In this document: positions 22,518 through 31,867 of the stretch, in pieces
Position numbering within the stretch: the first letter of the stretch is position 1
Layout: each line of letters starts with the position of its first letter
From: Protopterus annectens
Taxonomy: Eukaryota; Chordata; Ceratodontiformes; Protopteridae
Length of the DNA stretch: 64,000 nt
NCBI RefSeq assembly: GCF_019279795.1
Contig: NC_056726.1
Coordinates: 1,136,404,182 to 1,136,468,181, forward strand
Direction: 5' to 3'
Notes under the pieces: model-generated
The model's input: only the letters and a program-made list of their open reading frames with translations
Told to the model about the DNA's origin: nothing
Database searches by the model: none
Made by a program: the position numbers and the translations under genes

Positions 22518-23984
22518 CTAGTAGTTTAGCTTTAACATGATCAAGCAAGCTTTGTTCCCTAAGCCAGGCATGACTGATCCTGTAACAGCAGCTCTACTTG
22601 AGGCCTCTAAGGCATCATAGCCACATTGTAAGGTGTGTTTACCCACTTGTTCTGCACTATGCATCATATCCTGCAATTCCTTCAAATCTGGTTGTTCAGG
22701 TTGAGACATTTTGTTTCTTAATTGTGATAACAGAAACTGCTGATATTTAAGCATATGGAACTGACAATTTAAGGCCCTCATGGCTAGGGTGGCTGAGGTG
22801 TATACCTTTTTTCCCCACCTTTCTAAGGATCTAGATTCTCTTTCGGAAGGTAGTGGATTCTTGGCAGTAGAGGCCTTCATTCCCTTGGGGCCTTGAGAAA
22901 TGGTTTCAGGGTCAGCATTATGGCTTTTGAAAAGAAATTGGTGAGAGTTAGGAACTCTGTAGTACCTATCAGGTTTGACTGGGGCAGGAGGCAGGGAATC
23001 CGGATTAAGACAAGCCTCCGAGTAAACATAATCAAGTATGTCCAAGACAGGAGGTATCGCCAGAGGTCTGTGTTGAGGTAACAAAAGAAATTCCCTAAGC
23101 CTTTTCTTGGAATCAGAAAAGTCTTGGCCTTCCCAATGGAAGTGTTCCCTCAAAGTGTGCAAGGTTTCCCCAAAAGAAAAATCCTCTGGGGGAGATACAG
23201 AAGGAATGGACTGTTCTGCATCAGAATCTTCATAAGGGGAGTACGAGTGTTCCTCTACATCAGAATGTTCTGAGAAAATGGAAGCCTGTTCAGAAGAGGG
23301 AGAATCTTCCTCCACTCTGGGTCTCTTGTCTGGAGGGGGTTGGGAACCCCTGATAAGAGTAATTAAATCCTCAGCCATTTTAAGCATCTGCTTTTTAGGC
23401 TTGGGGCCTGGAGATGGGCCCTGTGCAACAGGCCTCTTGGGATGCATGGCTGATTTGGACTTAGTAAAGGCCTTAATGGAAAAGGAAGATGAGGGTCTAA
23501 AGACACCCTGGGTGGAAGTGGACCTGTCCACATTAGGAGGCTCAACACTCACAGTGGCTTCGGTGGTTGTAGTCTGAGTAAGGGCCGAGGTACCTGCGGT
23601 CTCGGTTACAGAAGACACCGCCAAGGAAGTGTCGTCGGTAGTCAGGGACTGCATAGGTGTCTCGCTGAGAACCGGACCACGTGCAGCCAGTTTTGGTGTG
23701 GTGTCGGTGGAGACCGCGGATCTTGTGTGTCGGTCCTTGCCCTTGCGTTTTTTGGACAAAATGGTAGTCGGAGTCTCCGACGACATTTTATAATCAAAGG
23801 CTTTACCAAAATAATGTTGGGCGAACTCCGCCCGACGCTTAATAGTGCATTTATTGAAAGTAGTGCAAAAGCGACAGCCCGAGACGTCGTGGTCTGGGCC
23901 TAAACAAGGTATGCAGAGGGAATGGAAATCCTTATGCGGTATTTGCTTCCCACAAGAAATACAATTGTTAACTTTGTCTGACAT
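22210..23984 (-). pseudogene. DIRS ORF1 (gag-like), one frameshift
   Basis: Begins MSDKVNNCISCGKQIP at 23984 with a Cys/His-rich N terminus (CxxC, then CIPCLGPDH and CRFCTTFNKC) that looks like a zinc-binding fold. An acidic/Ser-rich middle and a helical C-terminal half follow. The frame runs to 22518, but the likely true continuation shifts frame near 22545 and runs to 22210, ending in an Arg/Gly-rich tail (RGRYRRTRGRGQSQGSYRGR). That basic tail suits nucleic-acid binding and overlaps the start of the RT frame. Gag function is assigned by position and composition. Confidence 0.75.
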
Positions 23985-24120
23985 CGGTCTGAGGCAAGAA
24001 AAGTTTAGCCAACGGGGTACTTAGCTTTAAAGAAGACTCCGGTTTCCAATTTTTCGTAAATTCAGGAGCTGGCCGACCGGCACTTGCGAACTGCTTCTGC
24101 TTCGGGCACCGCCCGGCAAA

Positions 24121-24282
24121 AAAGACTGAAGAAAATGGCGTTGGCTGTGTCTTACATACCCCTGTCGCACTGACGTCAGGAAAGAAAGCGACAACAACCG
24201 ACGCCGGACCTAGACTTTGGAATTCGGCCGACCGAGGACCCGCCTGATGGCAGAGAACCCATCTGTGATTACTGCAGCTGTA
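24121..24282 (-). repeat. DIRS right inverted terminal repeat (5' side of the element)
   Basis: Mirror of the left repeat. Reading inward on the minus strand, the TATA-like element of the left copy is here GGTATGTAAGACAC. Since the genes are on the minus strand, this is the promoter-side repeat, and its TATA sequence is weakened. Confidence 0.88.
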
Positions 24283-24296
24283 TGCATGATGAACAT

Positions 24297-24845
24297 CATA
24301 GTTAGGTAGGGGCTTGAATCCTGCAACTGCTCAGTGTGTGTGTGACTGTGTGGGGGGAGTAGTGCATGTGAAATTCTATGTCTAAAAGAAATGTCCCTAT
24401 TGGCAACTAGTACAACACAACACATGCTGCATATTCCACTGTCTAAACACTGATGATGTCAGCACCCTATAAGTACAGCAGGAGGAAGAAAGCCTCCCAG
24501 TAAGGCAAATAGCACACACTGCTACTGTGTCTCTCACAAGTGACATAACATAGTTAGGTAGGGGTTTGTATCCTACAAATGCCATGTGTGTTTTTGTCAC
24601 ACAGTTTGTCCATGTGTGTGGGGTGTTGTTCCCAATATTGCACAACATACATTATATCAGTAATGTCAATGCACACATGATGTATGTGTGTGCCACCTAC
24701 ACATATGTACCTGTAAACTTCAATAGTTCCCATGTCCGAAGCCTGCCTCATGTGAATACATGGAATATGCATTAGACAACTGTATGACTGTGGTGTTCTG
24801 TGCAGGGGCTGCATGTGGTATGTGAATATACAGTGTGAGTTGTAG
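24297..24845 (+). repeat. Tandem tRNA-like repeats, right part of the array
   Basis: Completes unit 3 from CATAGTTAGGTAGGGGCTTG. Unit 4 starts near 24502 (CACTGCTACTGTGTCTCTCA) and decays after about 24600. Beyond that, to 24845, no feature is recognised. Confidence 0.65.
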
Positions 24846-26410
24846 ATAGTGTCATCCCACCAGCGAGGGATACACTACTGGTCTGGAGCATATAGTCCAC
24901 ATGTTGGTGATGAACAGGTGCAGCATGTTTTCATCTCTTGTGGGAGTGGTAACAAGTTGTTCCATAGCAATGCAGGGAATGAATGCTAGGAACCCTTCTG
25001 ATAGGGTCTTGGAGCTAAAGTAATGCTCACACTCTATGTTTGGGTAGTTGTAGTCCACCCATATAATGGTGTTTGTAGAGACAGTCATATTCCCAGTGTT
25101 GTCAGGAAGGCCAAGTGGGTTTCCTGGGTATGGGAGGGTGGTGTGTGCCAGACTATGAACCTGAAGGCAGTCTAACCCACTGTTAGTTGCACATGGATAG
25201 GCTCTGATGCTTTGTGCTGTGCCACCAACCTGGGGGGTGTGTATCTGAGGTGCCTTTGGATACATCCCCCCTGTTCTGGTTTGGTGTATGTGTAGGGGAC
25301 GACAAGCCTGGCATGAGGTATGACCTGGCAGTGATGGTGTGCACCTGGGAGCCTTGTACCAGGAGTCTGTTACTGCATGGATATTGCTGTACCCCATGCT
25401 AAGGACAGTTTCCACTGCATGCATCTTGAGGTTTACACTGCTGCTGCTGAGTAGCATTACTATTAGTGTCCTATCCCGTGTGATACTTGTGTAGGTGGCT
25501 ATGTAATGTCAGACTTGCATACAAAGGCACTATGTGTGTAGCAAGAGCCTCTGCCAATATACAACGGCCCATGGGGACAGGTGCAAGCTGTCCCTAGCAA
25601 AGCAATGTGGCTTGCCCCGCATGTAATCCCACGCTGACAAGCATTGGATCCCCTTTGAATGTCACCGAAACATACGGTAATTGTAGAAACTGATCATCCT
25701 GTCTACATATTGTGGCAGCATTCTTGGTGAGGGAAAGATGCTACTCAAGGTCAGGGTCATACCAGCCTGTGCCAGAAGCTCAGAGAGCCCCTCTATGTCC
25801 CCTAACATGTAGTCCAGGGAGGTGCGTCACAGGTCATGCACACTGGCACAGGCAATGACTGAGTCATATTTCTACATGCCTTGGAGTGACCTGTATGCTT
25901 GTGTTATGTGGTGGATCATAGTGCCCCACGGGCATCTCAGCGTGACCTTCACCTTGTTTAGCCTGGTGAGCAGGACCTCAGTGTACCTGATGATAGAGGT
26001 ACCTATTACAACTGTAGCAGGTGTGTTGTCAAGCCATATGGCCTATGACTGTTTGGCACACAGGCTTTGTGAGCTATGTGTTGCATTTGCTCTGCTCTGG
26101 CTTAGCGTTTGCTTGTGTGTCTGCTTTGCAGGTGTCAGCTGCTCAGGCAGGATGCTATTCTGAGAGTCCAAGAATGTACCTGTGTGTTTCTGTGTTTGGA
26201 TTGTGGTCGTGGCAGGTCTATGTGAGACTGGTACTGTATTCACTGTAGTATCCCACTCCACCTGACAGGGTATGCCAGTACTGTGGTAAGAGAGCTTAGC
26301 CCCCAGTTTGGCTATGTGGTTGCATCTCTCACATGTGTTGTAAGTGTATGGGAAGGGGAGAGGGTTGTCTGTGTACATGAGGCAGCTGTAACACTGCCAC
26401 ATGACTTACA
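24846..26410 (-). mobile_element. CR1-type LINE relic: ORF1 and endonuclease only
   Basis: From right to left on the minus strand: an ORF1 zinc motif CYSCLMY...CERCNHI (about 26400-26300), a decayed esterase segment (DSVIACASVHDLR, about 25880) ending near 25560, then the endonuclease start SVNLKMHAVETVLSMGY (25430) to EQLVTTPTRDENMLHLFITN (about 24900). No RT remains to the left. Frames of 119 and 201 codons are remnants. Confidence 0.7.
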
Positions 26411-27039
26411 GATTCACCAACTGGACCAGAGAGTAGATTGACAGGTGACCTTTGCACATGCTACTATAGCATTGTGAATCCCATACTAATTAACGACACA
26501 CAGGGCCAATGGGGAACAAGGTACTCAAGGTGAGTATGTGAGGGTGTAGTGCTCCTGATTTGTTAGTGCTGGCATATATGAATACTGTCTTGAGCAAATG
26601 CGAGGTAAGTCATATGCAATGTGTTACAGGCAACTTACATGCAAACAGGACAAACAGTGACATTCTGTCAAGTGAGACATGGACATCAGTACAGTAAGCA
26701 ATACAGATGTCACTAGGGATGCACAGAGGCACTGTAAATCTGCACTGCAGGTGGAATCAGTGTTTCAGGAACATAACAAGCAAACATGCATACAAACAAA
26801 GCTACAGTCAGCAGGCCTGTATGTAGACTATGCTACAACAAACAAGGTGTATGCCTTCCAGTAGGTAACAGTGCATATATGCAGGCACTATGAGCCTGTA
26901 CCCAGACATTCACAGGTCAGACGGGCTGGGTCCAGCTCCACCCCCCACAAGTGTATAGACCATGTACCTTCGTAATATTGAATAACTGGGCTGATACCCA
27001 AGTGCTCATACCTGTAATAATACACATTTCAAATAACAG
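26411..27039. other. No recognised feature
   Basis: Short frames only. It lies between two CR1 fragments within the giant insertion and may be decayed LINE sequence, but I see no supporting motif. Confidence 0.35.
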
Positions 27040-27330
27040 ACACTGAGCCCTCACTTAGTAGTTCCAGACTTAGTATGATGTATGCTACCTGTCCTGGCAC
27101 CACAATATCCTTGACATGTATGGAGACTCTCCCTCCTGTCATAGTTAGTTCTGTGTTTTGGGGCTGTCATGCATGGTATGAGGTGTGACCTTGTAGTGCT
27201 AGTGTGCTCTTGTGAGTCTTGAACTTGTTGTGTATTACTGCACAGATATTAACATCCTCAAGCATCCTCATTGCAGAGTCGAGTGTGGACAGCATGCAAC
27301 TCGCAGTTGACATGACCATCATTGAGTATC
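27040..27330 (-). mobile_element. CR1 endonuclease fragment
   Basis: Minus-strand translation gives MRMLEDVNICAVIHNKFK, then ALQGHTSYHAW and GGRVSIHVKD, aligning with the start of the CR1 endonuclease seen at 54706-54041. No other CR1 part is recognisable around it. Confidence 0.6.
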
Positions 27331-27956
27331 AATATGTACATTTTCATATCCCCTGTGCTACCTATGTAGGTGGCCATCTCTTGACAGCCTCACCACCAGT
27401 ATGCAAAGATGTGCAGACAGTACACTATGGTAATTACTATGGGTGTACAAAACAAAACAATGACATTCATACTGTAACTGCATCAGGCATGCTGGGATAT
27501 ACCCACAATGATATCATTACACTGTACTGTTGTCAACATTATACTATTACAACACTTCTATGTAGTCACCCTGTGCATCAGCACCATGTTAACCTGTTCC
27601 TGCACCGATGTTACAGATTGCAGGAGGTGGCACATTTTCTTCATATGCACCGGGTGTGTAATTGGTATGCCTGAGTCTGCCACTGATACAACCAATTGAC
27701 ATGTCTGTGTGTGTGTTGGTGAGGGACAGCAGTACAAGATGGGGCAATGTTGATGCAATGTGTGTGTGTATGCAGTAGCCCTAGGTGTTAGCAATTTGCA
27801 TGTGTGTATGCATGCACACAGTCCCACCTCATGGCTGCCCTATACAGGTGTTTGTGGACAGCCACAGACTTAATCTGCCAGGTCATACAGATCAATGTCT
27901 GTGGCCATGGACACGGTACCTGTGCCTGGCAGGGGTGATACGGACCGTATCAGGTA
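27331..27956. other. No recognised feature downstream of the Myb-like gene
   Basis: Contains TGTGTGTG-rich stretches (about 27700-27820). A 151-codon plus-strand frame (27219-27674) overlaps the CR1 fragment and shows no domain. The 3' UTR of the minus-strand Myb-like gene should lie here; no obvious polyadenylation signal was identified. Confidence 0.35.
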
Positions 27957-29985
27957 CTAAGCCAGACTGGGTACTGTCATCAGAAGCAGGTGGTTGGTGA
28001 CTGAAGACAGGTCCCTGTTGGGACTGTCCAGAGCCATGTGCACATGGTCTCCTGGGACGGTCTGATGACAGCACAGACCCAGCATTGCTGGGGCTTCTGC
28101 TGGCACTATGGGAGCGGCCATGGGCCTGTTGTCATCTGTGACGGCTGCTGCTGTTGCTGGCATATGGCCACATTGACGCCTCAGCCATCCACCATTGCCC
28201 TGGCTCATGGACATGAAATTGTGGAACAGATCTAATGTGTCCCCCCAACGTCTGTCAATGACCTCGGTGAAGTTACGGATGGCAGCCGCAACATCACGCA
28301 TACTGTCACTCATAGCTGTGCAACATGCTCTCAGCTCCCTCAGACCCTGTCTGGTGTACCATTCCATACGTGACTGTGCCTGCATTACAGCCCGAAACAT
28401 AGCTGAGGTTGAAAGACCTCTGTGGGCATGTCTGACAGGGGCGGTATGCCCATGGATGCTCCCACGAGAACCCCTGGACGTTTGCCTGTGTGGTACCATG
28501 TCAGGATCCTGGCCATGGCTGCTGTGTGGGGATGCATGTGCCACCGATACCACATTACCCTGGTCAATGCCCACTGTATCCTGTCCATCACCTAGGGACA
28601 TTGGTGACAAAGGATGTATTGGCAAGATGACTGTGCACATTGATGGGGTCAACAGCTGTGTACTGTCAATTGGCTGACCAATGACGGACTCTGGCACACC
28701 TCCCTGTGCCATTACATAGGTATCATCATTATCACTATCCACAGCAGCTGATTCAGGTTCCCTGCTGCACAACACCAGAGCAGCACCAGAACCTGTGGGA
28801 GTAAGACAGGAAACACCGTTTACAATGTGTACACAATGTCACCACTGATACACACATGCGCACATGCACACGTGCACATGTGCACACATGCATACGTGCA
28901 CTCATGCACACATGGGCACATGCACACATGGGCACATGGGCACATGCACACATGCACACGTGGGCACATGCACACATGGGCACATGCACACATGCGCACA
29001 TGCACACATGGGCACATGCACACATGTGCACATGCACACATGGGCACATGCACACATGCACACATGCGCACATGCACGCATGCACAAATGGGCACATGCA
29101 CACATACACACATGCACGCATGCACACATGCACACAGGGCACATTCACACATGCACACAGGGCACATGCACACATGCACACTCCTCAGTATATGAGATAT
29201 CAACACACAGACACAAATACACATGCAATCAAACACATAGCACTACTGCTTCAGCCTATTATTACTATTAGTATCAAGAATATTGAAGGTAATGTTATTA
29301 TACACTCACCAGCATGGATAGGCTGCCTTGCTATTACACCAGAGGGACCTGCAGAAATGAGACATTTATTGTCAGTGGGCACAACTGTGCCATTGATACT
29401 GTATGATACAGTTCAGTAGTGCAACAGTTAGCTTCCACAGGTCTACTGCTGATATTGAGAATATCACTCTTTCACAATAATTACCAAGATTACAGCTACA
29501 AACTGAGGACACACCTCACACATGCAAAAACTAACAGTGTACAGAATGGTCAACTATACACATCGCATGTTACCTGCACGCTCCGTGTCCTGCTGCTGGG
29601 TGGCTCCAGCCTCCATCATTACACATGTATGCTACTGCTGTTGCTGTTGGGCTGGAGCCACAACACTTAGGAGTAGTCCCTCCAGTCTGGTGAGGGGGGG
29701 ATGTCTAGCCACCCCACCACCTGTGGCAAGCTGCTGCCTGTGGATATCCAATGCACGCTGATGGACATTTCTAATTAAATCACTGCAGTGATGGAGTACC
29801 TGCTCATATGTCCGGTTATGTGTGCCTATGTCATTTACCCGACGGACCAGGTCTTGCCACAGTGCAGCCCTCTCCTGCTGGTTCTGGCTGGTGCGGGAAA
29901 AGAGTATTGCGAAATCCCGCACCAGGCTCTGGAGTATCTCTTCCTCCTCCGTAGCGGAGTACACAGGGTTTCGCTGGTGAACCAT
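27957..29985 (-). CDS. Myb/SANT-like Harbinger accessory protein, three coding exons, one internal stop
   Basis: Coding exons are 29985-29574, 29348-29310 and 28792-27957. All internal junctions are phase 1 with good sites (donors GTAACATG and GTGAGT; acceptors ending TTTCTGCAG and CTCCCACAG). Together they give 428 codons plus stop. A further acceptor (CTTCTCCTTTTCAG) sits 9 bases before the start codon, implying an upstream 5' UTR exon. Exon 1 encodes a trihelix-like Myb/SANT domain with YSATEEEEILQSLVRDF, ERAALWQDLVRRVND and HRTYEQVLHHCSDLIRNVH, then a glutamine run. The last exon holds an acidic stretch, a basic/Ser-rich middle and a helical region (MRDVAAAIRNFTEVIDRR) that may oligomerise. 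One TAG follows the glutamine run (29634-29632); otherwise the frame is open. In Harbinger elements this protein binds DNA and escorts the transposase. Confidence 0.75.
28850..29190. repeat. 12-bp-type CACATG minisatellite in a Myb gene intron
   Basis: About 340 bp of CACATGCACACATGGG-type units in the intron between the second and third coding exons. The unit length keeps several frames open on both strands, giving spurious His/Met/Thr/Cys proteins of 80-187 codons that should not be annotated. Confidence 0.9.
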
Positions 29986-31449
29986 AGCCCTGAAAAGGAG
30001 AAGGAAAATATGTCAGCAATATCTGTCAGCAAACTATGGCACACATAATACACATAATACTCGACTGTAGTGATATAACTTAACCACCATATATAGCATC
30101 TGTCTGTCTACTGGGGGATACACATGTAAATGACCAAATATCAGTGCTCAGCCGACAGCTGTGCAACAGTACCTGGCACACTCCATACGACAGACTAGTA
30201 TACTGCAGCAGTCAGCACACTGGCTCAGGTCCAATGCACAACTCACACTGGGGGTTTGTATCAAGGTACTGTATGGGGAACATTATCAACCCATGCATTG
30301 CATGAAATGCATGTTACATATTTCACTGGTAATGCACACTACTCTTACTTGCCATAACCCTACCTACACCACAGTCACGTACAGGGTAACACAGCACAGC
30401 ATATGGCAATGTAGTATGGGTTGATTGCAATACCTCACACATCTGTCTCTGGCCTCACACCAAGGACACACACTACCATGACAAACAGACAGTCATGGTG
30501 AGCAATCACACCAGTACATAACATGCACCCAGTCACTGGCACACTCATTCCACCTCACATATTTGGTTTGCAATGGGTTCATGGGTGTGCATTGTGTCTT
30601 AGGTAGGTAGTATGCTATTGGCCCTGGGCCTACAGGAGCATACTCTTATGCTACCCTGCCCCTTGTGACACATGTGTTATGATCGTACCTGCTCCTTACA
30701 AACAGTTACACAGGGTGACTCATATGGCATATTACCTATCTGCATAACATTTAGCAGGGGTATGTCTGACATCTACTCATGGGGAGCCTTGCTTCTTAAT
30801 TCTGTGTGGTTTACTCCAGGGTATGTTGTATCTGTGGGTAGGCACCTGTACTTCCACCATGTGCTCTATACTGCAGTGACAAGGACGACAGACATAGGTA
30901 ATTTGGGTTGTGGATGTTGGAGGTGTTACCATGGTTGTTGGACAACTGTCATGGGTGTGACCTAACTATGTATATCCAGCAGTGGTAACCTCTATGTAGG
31001 TAGTCTGTGTGCGCTCTGTGGTCTTGTCAGTCACTCTGCATAGGTAATTTGTTTGAGTGCATTGACACAGTTACTTGCGTATGTCTGTGTCCTTCTCCAT
31101 ATCTGTAACTGTCATGGGAGGTACATACTGTGCAGGACATCATGGGGTGTAGAGGGGTACAGTGACCTACATGTCCATAGCTGACACACTATGTCCGCTG
31201 ACACATTCCATGTACAGGTATTACAGGACTAGTGTGCCACTGTGTATATCAATGGGGAGCCTATTGTACACTTGTTGCCCCTGCTCCCCCCTGACATATG
31301 CAGTTGTGGGCAGGCATGCACATATGTGGTGGTTACTGGTGTCAGTGTTTTGGAATGGGGTATGGTACTCCAGTATCCACACTGGTGTTCACTCCATGCC
31401 TTTGTCACCAGGCACCTGTTGCAATACATCTGCACACATGTGCCTCACT
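29986..31449. other. Upstream region of the Myb-like gene, no coding feature
   Basis: The first bases include a good splice acceptor, so a non-coding first exon and promoter of the Myb-like gene probably lie here. I could not place the donor or a TATA box. Frames up to 115 codons carry no recognisable domain. Confidence 0.4.
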
Positions 31450-31646
<197 letters not shown>

Positions 31647-31659
31647 TATATACATATAG

Positions 31660-31676
31660 ATGTGGGGAGAGAGGGG

Positions 31677-31709
<33 letters not shown>

Positions 31710-31745
31710 GGAGAGAGAGAGTGAGAGGGGGTGGGACAGAGAGAA
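31660..31745. repeat. (GA)n-rich tract
   Basis: GAGAGAGA with GGGG interruptions, matching a shorter GA-rich tract at about 655-730 in copy A. Confidence 0.85.
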
Positions 31746-31867
31746 AGATAGTCATATACAGACATATCTGTTGTCAGTCAGATCTGTCTGTATATGTATA
31801 TGTATCTACATATATCTATATATGTATGTGTGTATTACATATATCTGTACGTACATATTCTATCAAT

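Larger units (their letters stand above)
18720..24296 (-). mobile_element. DIRS-type tyrosine-recombinase retrotransposon, 5,577 bp
   Basis: Three overlapping genes on the minus strand: gag-like, RT/RNase H and tyrosine recombinase. Inverted terminal repeats of about 163 bp lie at 18764-18926 and 24121-24282, each with a short unique extension. An internal complementary region at 19136-19229 is the exact complement of the left 54 bp (18720-18773) followed directly by the complement of the right 40 bp (24257-24296, one mismatch). This is the DIRS hallmark used to rebuild ends through a circle, and it fixes both termini to the base. There is no target duplication: the flanks GTGTCATAA and CATAGTTAGG join to the exact sequence seen in the neighbouring repeat unit. 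Gag has one frameshift and the recombinase has a stop and a frameshift, so the copy is young but defective. Confidence 0.93.

Noticed and set aside
28856-29185. CRISPR-like array
   Set aside because: Short contiguous units without unique spacers, in eukaryotic DNA; it is a minisatellite.
28753-29419. His/Met/Cys/Thr-rich open frames up to 187 codons
   Set aside because: Products of the CACATG minisatellite, open on both strands, lying in a predicted intron.
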